Assembly (NCBI RefSeq): GCF_002280675.1
Contig: NZ_NCEN01000008.1
Coordinates: 62,001-126,000 of the forward strand
DNA length: 64,000 bases
Direction of reading: 5' to 3'
Origin: Novosphingobium sp. 32-60-15
Lineage (GTDB): Bacteria > Pseudomonadota > Alphaproteobacteria > Sphingomonadales > Sphingomonadaceae
Shown: piece by piece, positions 1 through 9,675 of the stretch
Layout of the letters: the number at the start of each line of letters is the position of its first letter
Position numbering within the stretch: the stretch's first letter is position 1
Position numbers and translations under genes: made by a program
The notes under the pieces: model-generated
The model's input: only the letters and a program-made list of their open reading frames with translations
Told to the model about the DNA's origin: nothing
Database searches by the model: none

Positions 1-1206
1 TGATCCGCGCGAAAATTGCGGGCTGGTGGTAAAGCCGATCTGGTTGTTGATGATGAAGTGGATGCAACCGCCAGTGTTGTAGCCCTTCACGCCCGAAAGG
101 CCGAAGCACTCCCAGACAATACCTTGTCCGGCAAAGGCAGCATCGCCATGGATCAGGATTGGCAGAACCTGCTTGTGGCGCGCATTGGGGCCAACGTCTT
201 CGCCAATGTCGTCACGGAAAACCTGCTGCGCGCGGACTTTGCCGAGCACGACAGGATCGACCGTTTCAAGGTGCGAGGGGTTGGGAACAAGGCTCATGTG
301 AACCTTGATACCATCAAATTCACGGTCGGTGCTGGTGCCGAGGTGGTACTTGACGTCGCCCGATCCGCCGACGTCTTGCGGGTTGGCAGTGCCGCCCGAG
401 AATTCGTGGAAAATGACGCGGTAAGGCTTGGCCATCACGTTGGCGAGCACGTTGAGGCGGCCGCGGTGGGCCATGCCGTAAACGATTTCGCGCACGCCCA
501 ACTGGCCGCCGTACTTGATCAGGGCTTCAAGCGCCGGGATCATCGATTCCCCGCCATCAAGGCCGAAGCGCTTGGTGCCGACGTACTTCTTGCCGAGGAA
601 TTTTTCGTACTGTTCGCCGCGCACAACAGCGGCAAGGATTGCCTTCTTGCCGTTGGGGGTAAAGTCGATCGACTTGTCACCACCTTCGATGCGGTCCTGG
701 ATGAAGCGGCGCTCTTCCACATCGGCGATGTGCATATATTCAAAGCCGACGTGCCCGCAGTAATTTGCGCGCAGGATCACGACCAGTTCGGTCAGCGTTG
801 CCCATTCAAGGCCCAGTACGCCGCCGATGTAAACCTTGCGGTTCATGTCGGCAGCGGTGAAGCCATGGTATTCGGGCGAAATGTCGGCGGGCAGTTTTTG
901 ACGGGCAAGGCCCAGCGGATCAAGATCAGCGGCCAAATGCCCGCGCACACGGTACGTGCGGATCAGGGTCATGGCGCGGATGGAATCGAGCGCGGCCTGT
1001 TGCAACGCGGCTTCGTCCAACGGAGTTCCGGCTTTCTTGGCGGCCTTTTCGATGGCGGCTTTCATCGCCATCGGGTCCATCGCCTGGGTCAGGTCATCGC
1101 CTGCAAAAGCATCGGTAACGGGCCAGCGTTTGCTGGCCCACGAAGGACCGGGTTGCGGACCTTCCTGTGAGGGATCCACGTCGAATTCGTGCAATTCAGA
1201 ACCCAT
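1..1206 (-). CDS. sucA: 2-oxoglutarate dehydrogenase E1 component, N-terminal part (partial)
   Basis: Thiamine-diphosphate-dependent E1 of the 2-oxoglutarate dehydrogenase complex, which decarboxylates 2-oxoglutarate in the TCA cycle. The gene starts at 1206 (ATG, preceded by an AGGAG about 6 bases upstream) and is open to base 1, so 402 codons are visible out of the roughly 930-950 usual for the family; the C-terminal half is outside the window. Visible family motifs include EERRFIQDRIEG (about residues 165-175), GESMIPALE (about 219-227), GMAHRGRLN (about 244-252) and the cofactor-binding GDAAFAGQG and INNQIGFTT stretches (about 354-394). It lies downstream of sucD in the same direction, so it belongs to a TCA gene cluster. 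Identification is firm. Confidence 0.95.
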   Translation of the reverse strand, partial: MGSELHEFDVDPSQEGPQPGPSWASKRWPVTDAFAGDDLTQAMDPMAMKAAIEKAAKKAGTPLDEAALQQAALDSIRAMTLIRTYRVRGHLAADLDPLGLARQKLPADISPEYHGFTAADMNRKVYIGGVLGLEWATLTELVVILRANYCGHVGFEYMHIADVEERRFIQDRIEGGDKSIDFTPNGKKAILAAVVRGEQYEKFLGKKYVGTKRFGLDGGESMIPALEALIKYGGQLGVREIVYGMAHRGRLNVLANVMAKPYRVIFHEFSGGTANPQDVGGSGDVKYHLGTSTDREFDGIKVHMSLVPNPSHLETVDPVVLGKVRAQQVFRDDIGEDVGPNARHKQVLPILIHGDAAFAGQGIVWECFGLSGVKGYNTGGCIHFIINNQIGFTTSPQFSRGS

Positions 1207-1371
1207 TGTCAACTCCTGATCCCCCGGGGAGGTTGGGGGCTTCGGACAATCGCGCCTTCGCCGACCGGCGAAAGAAACCTTACCCACGAGACCGTAATTT
1301 GGTCCCGTTAAAATCCAGTGGCCACAGGTATCATCCGATAGGATTAACCATAACAGCCCAATTCCAAGCAT

Positions 1372-1412
1372 CCGCCCGGCGGTCACCTACGTATGGTGGC
1401 CTATCCGGGCGG
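1372..1412 (-). other. Large hairpin between sucD and sucA
   Basis: An imperfect inverted repeat in the 222-base gap between sucD and sucA: CCGCCCGG at 1372-1379 pairs with CCGGGCGG at 1405-1412, and an inner GGTCACC/GGTGGCC pair (one wobble) extends it. No T tract follows on the minus strand, so a simple intrinsic terminator for sucD is not supported. It could be an mRNA processing or stabilising structure between the two cistrons. The rest of the gap (1207-1371) shows only the sucA ribosome binding site. Confidence 0.5.
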
Positions 1413-1428
1413 TAGCTTTTACGTACGA

Positions 1429-2319
1429 TTAAACGCGTTCTTTCAGCACTTCAGCCAGCGTTTCGCCAAGCAGTGATGGCGAGGCCGAAACCTTGATGCC
1501 AGCAGCTTCCATTGCCGCGATCTTGCTGTCTGCATCGCCCTTGCCGCCCGAAACAATCGCGCCGGCATGACCCATGCGGCGGCCCGGAGGCGCCGTACGG
1601 CCTGCGATAAAGCCTGCCATAGGCTTCTTGCGGCCACGCTTGGCTTCGTCGATCAGGAACTGTGCAGCCATTTCTTCTGCATCACCGCCGATTTCACCGA
1701 TCATGATGATCGACTTGGTAGCATCGTCAGCAAGGAAGAGTTCGAGGATATCGATGAAGTTGGTGCCGTTGACCGGGTCACCACCAATGCCGACAGCCGT
1801 CGTCTGGCCAAGGCCAATCGCGGTGGTCTGGAACACGGCTTCATAGGTTAGCGTACCCGAGCGCGAAACAACGCCCACGGTGCCTTCCTTGAAGATCGAA
1901 CCCGGCATGATGCCGATCTTGCACTGGTTCGGCGTCAGAACACCGGGGCAGTTCGGACCGATCAGGCGGCTCTTGGACCCTGCCAATGCGCGCTTGACCT
2001 TGACCATGTCGAGCACAGGAATGCCTTCGGTGATCGCCACGATCAATTCCATCTCGGCGTCGATAGCTTCGAGGATCGAATCGGCAGCGAACGGAGGCGG
2101 CACGTAGATGCACGATGCGGTGGCGCCGGTGGCAGCCTTGGCTTCATGCACGGTGTTGAAGTTGGGCAGACCGATGTGCGTCGTGCCGCCCTTGCCGGGG
2201 GTAACGCCACCAACCATTTGCGTACCATAAGCCAGCGCCTGTTCCGTATGGAACGTGCCGGTAGCGCCTGTCATGCCTTGCGTGATGACCTTGGTGTTCT
2301 TGTCGATGAGAATGGACAT
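1429..2319 (-). CDS. sucD: Succinyl-CoA synthetase (ADP-forming) alpha subunit
   Basis: Alpha subunit of succinyl-CoA synthetase, which converts succinyl-CoA to succinate with ATP or GTP formation. The 296 residues match the usual family length. The CoA-binding Rossmann half is N-terminal (TQGMTGATG near residues 13-21), and the active-site phosphohistidine lies in [14 protein letters not shown], His about 251. It sits between mdh and sucA on the same strand. The beta subunit gene sucC, which many alphaproteobacteria carry directly before sucD, is absent here and must lie elsewhere. A terminator separates sucD from mdh, so it probably has its own promoter in the 85-base gap upstream. Confidence 0.96.
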   Translation of the reverse strand: MSILIDKNTKVITQGMTGATGTFHTEQALAYGTQMVGGVTPGKGGTTHIGLPNFNTVHEAKAATGATASCIYVPPPFAADSILEAIDAEMELIVAITEGIPVLDMVKVKRALAGSKSRLIGPNCPGVLTPNQCKIGIMPGSIFKEGTVGVVSRSGTLTYEAVFQTTAIGLGQTTAVGIGGDPVNGTNFIDILELFLADDATKSIIMIGEIGGDAEEMAAQFLIDEAKRGRKKPMAGFIAGRTAPPGRRMGHAGAIVSGGKGDADSKIAAMEAAGIKVSASPSLLGETLAEVLKERV

Positions 2320-2370
2320 AATGTTCCTTTCCGAGCGTGCTTCATGTTTCGGAAGCGCGGAAATTTAAAA

Positions 2371-2395
2371 GTGCCCTACCGAACTGGTAGGGCAC
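2371..2395 (-). terminator. Intrinsic terminator downstream of mdh
   Basis: A perfect 10-bp stem (GTGCCCTACC / GGTAGGGCAC) with a 5-base loop. On the minus strand it is followed by TTTTAAATTT. It lies 10 bases past the mdh stop and before sucD, so it probably separates mdh transcription from sucD-sucA, fully or partly. Confidence 0.8.
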
Positions 2396-2404
2396 AACTG
2401 ATTT

Positions 2405-3652
<1,248 letters not shown>

Positions 3653-3678
3653 AGGCCCCGGCATGCACACCGGGGCCT
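3653..3678 (-). terminator. Intrinsic terminator of the small gene at 3706-4017
   Basis: A perfect 9-bp GC-rich stem (AGGCCCCGG / CCGGGGCCT) with an 8-base loop. On the minus strand it runs into a T-rich tail (TTAATTGTTTTG). It is placed about 30 bases past the stop codon of the minus-strand gene. Confidence 0.7.
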
Positions 3679-3705
3679 CTTGAAGCGCCATTGAACGGGA
3701 ATGCC

Positions 3706-4017
3706 TTAACGGCTCAGTTGCTTTGCGAAATCCTGTGCCAGCCGCCGATCAAGCGTGCGGCACACTTCCAGCCAGAATTGCGACCGCTCATCATCGCCGC
3801 TCATGTCGGCGATTGACGCTGCATCGCACGCGCGGGAAGCGGCTGAAAATCCATGGGCTGCAAACATGCGTAACGCAGTGTCGAGTGTTTCGCTCTCTTG
3901 CAGCCATGAACCGCACCATTCTTCGGCATTGTCGTTCACCGCACGCACATGCCGTCCACGAATGGGGCGGGCGAGGCAGGGGGAAACAATGCCGTAACGG
4001 GGGGCAAATCGCACCAT
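3706..4017 (-). CDS. Small conserved-looking protein of unknown function
   Basis: I do not recognise the family. The 103-residue product has no signal peptide or membrane segment. Its C-terminal half looks like compact helical protein, ending in a charged segment (SQFWLEVCRTLDRRLAQDF). An AAGGAG lies upstream of the ATG at 4017, with a rather long spacer of 13 bases, and a clean terminator lies downstream; both support a real gene. The N-terminal third is less protein-like, so the true start may be internal. It stands alone between the TCA cluster and the cell-wall hydrolase, so context gives no functional clue. Confidence 0.6.
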   Translation of the reverse strand: MVRFAPRYGIVSPCLARPIRGRHVRAVNDNAEEWCGSWLQESETLDTALRMFAAHGFSAASRACDAASIADMSGDDERSQFWLEVCRTLDRRLAQDFAKQLSR

Positions 4018-4197
4018 GAGTTGTCTTGTCTCCTTAACGGCACCACAAAAATTACGCCTGGGCCGTCTTGTTCGACCACGCCTTTAGGCCCGATCGCACT
4101 AAGTTTCCGTTGGATGACACGGTAAAGGAAGCGATAACCACTCGGTATGAAACGATTTTACGATGAGCCGAAAGCGCGGGTGGGCTCTTCGAGGCGT

Positions 4198-5382
4198 TCA
4201 GCTGCCGGGTTGGGCGATCCAACGGCCAGCATTTTCATATTCAGGCCGGATTGCACCACTGCCGCTTAACGGAGAGTTGGCCGGTTCTGCTTTGAAAAGC
4301 GCTTCGCCGCCACGCTGCTGGATCGGAGCGCTATAAATTGGCGCAGGCATTGGGGCAGTTGGCAGGGCTGTTACGTTCGCGGCGATCTGGCCTTGTTCGA
4401 ATGCTCGCTCAAGCGCCAGAGGATCGGCCACATCGGCGGGCAATGGCGTCCACGTGCGCGGATGCGGTGCGGCTACTGGTTCCCCGCCTGTATAGCGCGC
4501 GGTAAATGCGGCAGGCTTTCCGGCATTGCCTGCCCAGCGATAGAACCGGTGCGCTCCAATCGTACCAAGGAAAGTCAGGCTTGGCGCCCAATAAGGATGG
4601 ACCGCCGTGGTGTGATAATGGGTGGCAAGGCCCGCTGGCGCATAGACATATCCGGCCAGCGCATCAGATGCCACGCGGCGGGCACGATCCCAAAACGCTG
4701 CCATCGGCTTGCGCGCCATTGATCCGTCACATGCGAAGCTGAATTGGCACGATGGCCGCTCTGATCCCTGATAGACCACGCCGCAGACGGTGTTGGGCCA
4801 TGCGGGATGCGCCACACGATTGAGCACAACTTGCGCCACCGCGCGCTGCCCTGCATCCGGTTCGCTGGCCGCTTCGTAATAGATTGCTGCGGTCAGGCAT
4901 TGCAGCGCGCGCCAGCGGTCTTCTCCCGTCCCGGTTGCCAATACCGGCCTCGCCATTGCGCCAACCGGCACTTCTTCATCGTCGCGCCGTGCATCCCACG
5001 CCGATTGGGCTTCGGTCGGGGCAATCAGTCCGGTTTCTTCGGCAGCCAGCCAATAGAACGCCGAACCTGGAAAGCTTTCTCCCGCTTTCTCAAATGGTTG
5101 GAGCCCCGTCTTGCGCTCTTGCGCAGATGCTGCGCCAATCCCGCCCGGTTCGCCCCAGCCCATTGGCCCAAGCACCATTGCCAGCAATCCGAACATCGCA
5201 ATGCCAACCATGCGCTGCTTTATCAGCGATGGTGCCCGCAATGCCCGCCGGATAGAGCGCATGTCACGCCGTCGGATACGCGCTGCAAAATCACGTGGGC
5301 GCGCTTCAACCGGTCGTACGCGCTCCTCTTGCGGCGCGGCGCAAGATAGCTCGACTGGTCGGTAAGCAACGTCCAAGGGCAT
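4198..5382 (-). CDS. SleB-type cell wall hydrolase
   Basis: Probable peptidoglycan hydrolase of the SleB/CwlJ hydrolase_2 family. The 394-residue protein has an Arg-rich cytoplasmic N-terminus, one hydrophobic segment at about residues 57-75 that would anchor or export it, and a catalytic domain at about 155-290. That domain holds the typical ALQCLTAAIYYEAASE stretch with the presumed catalytic Glu, followed by VAQVVLNRV and a Cys-containing QFSFACDGS segment. The C-terminal 100 residues are Pro/Ala-rich and look disordered. The SleB name comes from spore germination, but many non-sporulating alphaproteobacteria carry such proteins, presumably for wall remodelling. The ATG at 5382 is the first of several in-frame starts, so the true N-terminus is uncertain. 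Confidence 0.85.
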   Translation of the reverse strand: MPLDVAYRPVELSCAAPQEERVRPVEARPRDFAARIRRRDMRSIRRALRAPSLIKQRMVGIAMFGLLAMVLGPMGWGEPGGIGAASAQERKTGLQPFEKAGESFPGSAFYWLAAEETGLIAPTEAQSAWDARRDDEEVPVGAMARPVLATGTGEDRWRALQCLTAAIYYEAASEPDAGQRAVAQVVLNRVAHPAWPNTVCGVVYQGSERPSCQFSFACDGSMARKPMAAFWDRARRVASDALAGYVYAPAGLATHYHTTAVHPYWAPSLTFLGTIGAHRFYRWAGNAGKPAAFTARYTGGEPVAAPHPRTWTPLPADVADPLALERAFEQGQIAANVTALPTAPMPAPIYSAPIQQRGGEALFKAEPANSPLSGSGAIRPEYENAGRWIAQPGS

Positions 5383-5571
5383 GATAGTGCGGCGAATCCT
5401 AATTATCCACAGGCCGCGCTAACCCTTTGGCAGGGTCATCGCATCTGCGCATTTCCGCCTGTCCCGATGCGGCACATTCCCCTTCTATCCGGTTAACCTC
5501 CTCGAAGGGCGTCTGATCGAAGTTAAAGGTAGGGTCTTGCAGTGCACAAAAGTTCGGAGTAGTGCCGCCGC

Positions 5572-5757
5572 CGACGCCAACGGTGCCCGCTAATCCGGGC
5601 TAAGAGGGAAGCCGGTTCAAATCCGGTGCTGCCCCCGCAACTGTAACCGGATAGCGCGTTGCCCAGTTATGCCACTGGTGCCGGATTCGATCCCGGTGCT
5701 GGGAAGGCGGGCGACGCACGATGACCCGGGAGCCAGGAAACCTGCCGATGGTCGTCG
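5572..5757 (+). promoter_or_regulatory. Cobalamin (B12) riboswitch aptamer
   Basis: The sequence carries the hallmark core of adenosylcobalamin aptamers: GAGGGAAGCCGG, then ATCCGGTGCTGCCCCCGCAA and CTGTAACCGG (about 5603-5650), later GCCACTGG (5671-5678), GCTGGGAAGGC (5698-5708), and the B12 box AGCCAGGAAACCTGCC at 5731-5746. Closing P1 pairing is visible between CGACGCC (5572-5578) and GG-CGTCG (5750-5757). It lies directly upstream of btuB and a B12 ABC transporter operon, which is the expected target: ligand binding should lower expression of the uptake genes. Confidence 0.95.
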
Positions 5758-5826
5758 TTCCGCGGCCGGGCGGGGTGTACCGGGCGCACGCGACGAGGCG
5801 CGCCAATTTGGCCCAGCGTTCCTCTC

Positions 5827-5853
5827 GCCATGAACGGCAGTTCCGTTCGTGGC
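5827..5853 (+). promoter_or_regulatory. Putative riboswitch expression-platform hairpin before btuB
   Basis: An 11-bp stem (GCCATGAACGG / CCGTTCGTGGC, one U-G wobble) with a CAGTT loop ends two bases before the btuB ribosome binding site GGGAG at 5855-5859. No T tract follows, so control is more likely translational than by termination. This is the position where a cobalamin riboswitch would place its regulatory hairpin. Confidence 0.55.
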
Positions 5854-5871
5854 CGGGAGTCCGTCTTGTGA
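5830..5871 (+). CDS. Possible 13-residue leader peptide overlapping the btuB start
   Basis: An ATG at 5830 opens a 13-codon frame whose TGA overlaps the btuB GTG start as GTGA. The overlap is of the translational-coupling type, but the ATG lies inside the expression-platform stem and has no clear ribosome binding site. It may be coincidental. Confidence 0.2.
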   Translation: MNGSSVRGRESVL

Positions 5872-7757
5872 AGAAGTATCTGCTTTCCGTTTCCGCTTTG
5901 GTTCTTGCTATTCCGGCCCATGCTTCGGCTGACGACGGTGCGCTGACAGATGATCAGCGACGCGCCGAAACGATCACCGTCATTGCTACCGGCAGTGAAG
6001 CCCGCGTCGATCAACTCGGCCAGCCCGTCACCGTCATTACAGCACAAGAAATCCAGTCGATTCAGGGCCCCGACATCACCCGCGTGCTCGAACGGGTCCC
6101 CGGCCTGACGTTCACGCGCAACGGCGGCCCCGGTAGCTTTACCGGCGTCCGTTTGCGCGGCGCTGATGCCGAACAAGTCCTTGTCCTCGTCGATGGCGTG
6201 CGCGTTGAAGATGTCTCTGCGCCATCGGGCGGGTTTGATTTCGGTACGCTTACCCCCGGCGGGATTGAACGGATCGACGTTTTGCGCGGTTCGAATTCGG
6301 TCATTTGGGGCAGCGCGGCCATTGGCGGCGTGATCGCGGTCCAGTCGCGCGATTTCACCGGCGTTGAAGCCAGCGCCGAATATGGCGCCAATGAAAGTTT
6401 CACCGCTGATGCCGCTGCGGGCCTGTCTTCAGACCTCGGCGCGCTATCTATCAACGGCGGTTATACCCGCAATGATGGCATTTCGGCAGCAGCAGTGGGC
6501 ACTGAACCCGATGGCTTCCGCCAGTGGCGCATCGGCGGACGTGGACGGTTGAATATCACGCAAGATCTCGCGATTGTCGCCACCGCCCGTTATGCCGATA
6601 GTCTTACTGATATCGATGGCTTTGGTCCGCCAACCTACACCGTGTTTGGCGACACCCCTGAATTTCAGACAACCCGCCAAGCATCTGGCCGCGTCGGCTT
6701 ACGCTATTCGTCCGACTTGCTCACGCTTAACACGGGCATTGCCCTGTTCGATACCAAGCGCGAATACTTTGATCCCACATTCGGCACAGCCCCTTCGTTC
6801 GGGTACGAGGGCCGATCAGAACGTGCAGACTTGACCGGACGGTTGAACCTTCCCGCCAGCTTCACGCTCGATTTTGGCGCAGATAGCGAATGGACGCGGT
6901 TTTCCAGCACGTTCGACGCCGAAGCCCGCGCCAATCTCACCAGTGGCCACGCCATGCTTGGATGGACATCAGACCGCGCCAGCCTTGCCGCAGGGTTCCG
7001 CGTTGATGATCACAGCCGCTTTGGCACGGCGTGGACATTTGGCGCCAACGGTTCGTTCGAATTGACCGAGGGTTTGCGTCTGCGCGCGTCTTACGGTGAA
7101 GGTTTCAAGGCTCCAACACTGTATCAATTGCTCTCGGAATACGGCAACACCGCACTCATTCCGGAACGCTCAAAAAGCTATGATGCAGGCCTCGAATGGG
7201 GCAGCCGCAATGGTGCGTTGCATGCCTCGGCCACAGTATTCCGCCGCGACAGCCGCAACCTGATCGCATTCGTCTCTTGCGCCAGCGTCAACGCTTGCGC
7301 GACGCGCCCGTTCGGCCTTTACGACAACATCGGCAAAGCCCGCGCAGAAGGCTTTGAAGTCGAACTTGGCGCCCGCCCCAACGAGACCGTGCAGTTGCGC
7401 GCAGCCTATACATACCTCGAAGCGCGCAATGTGACGCCCGGCAATGCCAACAATGGGCGCGATTTGGCCCGTCGCCCGCGTCATGCGCTGACTGTTTCGA
7501 GCGACTGGACAACGCCGCTGGCAGGCCTCACTTTGGGGGCAGATTTGCGCATGGTCGGGGATAGCTTTGAAAACGCGTCAAATTCTCGCCGTCTTGATGG
7601 CTATGCGCTCACCACTTTGCGCGCCAGTCTTCCTGTGACCAAGGCGGTTGAAATTTATGGCCGCGTCGAAAATCTCTTCGACGAAGGATATCAGACTGCC
7701 GCTGGTTATGGCACGTGGGGCCGGTCAGCATTCATCGGCATCCGGGCGCGCTATTGA
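5868..7757 (+). CDS. btuB: TonB-dependent vitamin B12 receptor
   Basis: Outer-membrane TonB-dependent transporter, assigned to cobalamin by the riboswitch in front and the B12 ABC genes behind. I place the start at GTG 5868, after the riboswitch: it follows a GGGAG site by about 8 bases and begins a clear signal peptide (KKYLLSVSALVLAIPAHASA). A longer open frame reaches back into the aptamer and is not credible. The mature protein begins with a TonB-box-like ETITVIATG, then the plug domain (QPVTVITAQEI to about residue 150) and a 22-strand barrel ending in an aromatic residue. At 629 residues it fits BtuB. The stop is 17 bases before the next gene. Confidence 0.92.
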   Translation: MKKYLLSVSALVLAIPAHASADDGALTDDQRRAETITVIATGSEARVDQLGQPVTVITAQEIQSIQGPDITRVLERVPGLTFTRNGGPGSFTGVRLRGADAEQVLVLVDGVRVEDVSAPSGGFDFGTLTPGGIERIDVLRGSNSVIWGSAAIGGVIAVQSRDFTGVEASAEYGANESFTADAAAGLSSDLGALSINGGYTRNDGISAAAVGTEPDGFRQWRIGGRGRLNITQDLAIVATARYADSLTDIDGFGPPTYTVFGDTPEFQTTRQASGRVGLRYSSDLLTLNTGIALFDTKREYFDPTFGTAPSFGYEGRSERADLTGRLNLPASFTLDFGADSEWTRFSSTFDAEARANLTSGHAMLGWTSDRASLAAGFRVDDHSRFGTAWTFGANGSFELTEGLRLRASYGEGFKAPTLYQLLSEYGNTALIPERSKSYDAGLEWGSRNGALHASATVFRRDSRNLIAFVSCASVNACATRPFGLYDNIGKARAEGFEVELGARPNETVQLRAAYTYLEARNVTPGNANNGRDLARRPRHALTVSSDWTTPLAGLTLGADLRMVGDSFENASNSRRLDGYALTTLRASLPVTKAVEIYGRVENLFDEGYQTAAGYGTWGRSAFIGIRARY

Positions 7758-7774
7758 ACCGGCACCCCGCCTTT

Positions 7775-8719
7775 ATGGCGAAACGCCCTCTTTCCCCCAT
7801 CCTCGTCAGAGGTTGGGGGCAGGGGGTGGTGCTGGCCGCAGCGACCCTCCTTTCCAGTTGCATCCCCCAATCCCGCGCCACCCCCGATCAACCAGACCAA
7901 CCCTATCCCACCATCGTCAGCCTGAACCCTTGCACCGATGCAATCCTTGCAGAAGTGGCTGATCCTGCACAAATCCTTGCCATCTCGCACTACAGCAAAG
8001 ACCCGCGCTCCTCCTCGATGGATGAAGCGACCGCGCGCCGTTTGCCATCCACACGCGGCACGGTTGAAGAAGTGCTTTCGCTGCGCCCCGATCTGGTCCT
8101 TGGCAGCACGTTCATCGATCCGGCAAGCGCCAGTGCCTATGACCGCCTCGGCCTGCATTTTGAACCCATCGGCATGGCTGCTACCATTGCCGACAGCCGC
8201 GCCCAGGTCCGCCAGATTGCAGCACTGGCGGGCCATGCAGATCGCGGCGAGGCTTTGGTCGCGCGCATGGATGCAGCACTCGTGAACGCTGCTCCCCCCG
8301 CGAGCACCCCGCCGATCCCCACCGTAGTCTGGCAGTCGGGTGGCATGGTCCCCGGCGACGGCACGCTGATCGCTGATCTTTTGCGCCGCACAGGCTTCAC
8401 CAATTTCGCCGCCGCGCGCGGGCTGGGGCAGGCTGATTTCCTGCCGCTTGAAAAGATGCTGGCTGATCCTCCCAGCCTGATTCTCGTCGCAGGCCAGAGC
8501 GCAGAAACGGGCAAAGGCGATGACCGCGTTCTATCGCATCCCGCGCTTCGGGCCCTGACCACCACGCACCGCGCTCACCTGAACCCCAAGCTGCTCTATT
8601 GCGGCGGCCCCACCATCATCGCTGCGGCCCGGCAATTGGCCAAAGTGCGCCGCTCCTTAGGTCACCGACCGCAAGCGGGAGGGGGTGGGCCTGTTCGCCC
8701 GCATGGCGCAACGAAATGA
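7775..8719 (+). CDS. B12 ABC transporter periplasmic binding protein (BtuF-like lipoprotein)
   Basis: Substrate-binding protein of the BtuF/FecB type, expected to deliver cobalamin from BtuB to the inner-membrane permease. The ATG at 7775 gives a hydrophobic signal ending in LLSSC, a plausible lipobox, so the protein may be lipid-anchored. The family fold is visible in TIVSLNPCTDAILAEV near residue 50, VEEVLSLRPDLVLGS near 110, and a C-terminal lobe with FLPLEKMLADPPSLILVAG. The last 25 or so residues are Gly/Pro-rich and probably unstructured. Its TGA overlaps the permease start (ATGA at 8716-8719), which indicates translational coupling. The substrate is inferred from the riboswitch and btuB. 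Confidence 0.85.
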   Translation: MAKRPLSPILVRGWGQGVVLAAATLLSSCIPQSRATPDQPDQPYPTIVSLNPCTDAILAEVADPAQILAISHYSKDPRSSSMDEATARRLPSTRGTVEEVLSLRPDLVLGSTFIDPASASAYDRLGLHFEPIGMAATIADSRAQVRQIAALAGHADRGEALVARMDAALVNAAPPASTPPIPTVVWQSGGMVPGDGTLIADLLRRTGFTNFAAARGLGQADFLPLEKMLADPPSLILVAGQSAETGKGDDRVLSHPALRALTTTHRAHLNPKLLYCGGPTIIAAARQLAKVRRSLGHRPQAGGGGPVRPHGATK

Positions 8720-9675
8720 GTCTCACCAAAACTCTTATCCTTGCTCTCATCGCTACCCTCCCGCTTTCCCTTCTTGCAGGCCAGGTGTGGATTGACCCGT
8801 TCGGCCCGCCGGTGCCCAATGCCACTGCCATCTTGATGGAGCTGCGGCTTCCGCGCGCTATCCTTGCGCTCATCCTCGGTGCGGGCCTTGGCGCAGCGGG
8901 CGCAGCGATGCAGGGCTATTTGCGCAATCCGCTGGCGGACCCCGGCCTGTTTGGCATTGCACCTGCCGCAGCGCTTGGCGCGGTGCTGTCATTCTACGCC
9001 GGTTTTGCAGCGCAAGCGCTGCTCCTGCCATTGCTCGCCCTGATTGGCGCAGGCGGTGCAATGGGCTTGCTTGCACTTATCGCCGGGCGCTCGGGCGGGA
9101 TTGCGCTGTTTACGCTGGCCGGCATGATGATCGCCAGCCTTGCTGGCGCGCTCACCAGTCTTGCCATCAGCCTTTCGCCCAATCCCTTTGCCTTGTCCGA
9201 TATCGTGACGTGGCTGATGGGCGCACTGGCTGATCGCGGCTGGTATGAAGTGCGCCTTGCCGCCCCCTTGACTGTTCTTGGCCTCGTCGCGCTGTGGCGC
9301 GCGGCCCCAAGCCTTGATGCGTTGACGCTGGGTGAGGATGCCGCGCGTTCGCTTGGGGTTGAGCCGACCCGGCTGCTTTGGCTCATGATCGTGGGCGTCG
9401 GCCTGATCGTGGGCAGCGGTGTGGCGGTGGCGGGGATGATCGGCTTTGTCGGACTGATGGTCCCCCATTTCGTGCGCCCGTTCACCGATCAGCGCCCCTC
9501 GGCGACGCTGGTCCCCTCGGCATTGGCCGGAGCGCTGTTGCTGCTCATTGCCGATTGTCTGTGCCGCATTCTCCCGCTTGCGGGCGGGGAATTGCGCCTC
9601 GGCATCGCCCTCAGCCTTGCCGGAGCGCCGTTTTTCTTGCGGTTGCTGCTCAAGATCCGCCGGGAACTTGCATAA
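8716..9675 (+). CDS. btuC: B12 ABC transporter permease (FecCD/BtuC family)
   Basis: Polytopic inner-membrane permease of the FecCD family with about nine to ten hydrophobic segments over 319 residues. Conserved stretches include LRLPRAILALILGAGLG followed by MQGYLRNPLADPGLFGI near residues 35-80, and GFVGLMVPHFVRP near 240-255, which contacts the ATPase. The start ATG overlaps the stop of the binding protein gene, and the stop TAA overlaps the ATPase start, so binding protein, permease and ATPase should be made in step. Assignment to cobalamin rather than iron-siderophore rests on the riboswitch and btuB. Confidence 0.9.
   Translation: MSLTKTLILALIATLPLSLLAGQVWIDPFGPPVPNATAILMELRLPRAILALILGAGLGAAGAAMQGYLRNPLADPGLFGIAPAAALGAVLSFYAGFAAQALLLPLLALIGAGGAMGLLALIAGRSGGIALFTLAGMMIASLAGALTSLAISLSPNPFALSDIVTWLMGALADRGWYEVRLAAPLTVLGLVALWRAAPSLDALTLGEDAARSLGVEPTRLLWLMIVGVGLIVGSGVAVAGMIGFVGLMVPHFVRPFTDQRPSATLVPSALAGALLLLIADCLCRILPLAGGELRLGIALSLAGAPFFLRLLLKIRRELA

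Noticed and set aside
16..1170. A 384-codon open frame on the plus strand opposite sucA
   Set aside because: The minus strand here encodes clear E1 motifs of 2-oxoglutarate dehydrogenase; the plus frame is an antisense shadow typical of GC-rich DNA.
5403..5411. TTATCCACA, a perfect DnaA box
   Set aside because: It is a single copy with no neighbouring boxes, AT-rich unwinding element or origin-linked genes, so a replication origin is not supported.
5721..5867. N-terminal extension of btuB into the riboswitch
   Set aside because: The extra 49 codons lie over the B12 box and expression platform and would hide the signal peptide that begins at GTG 5868.
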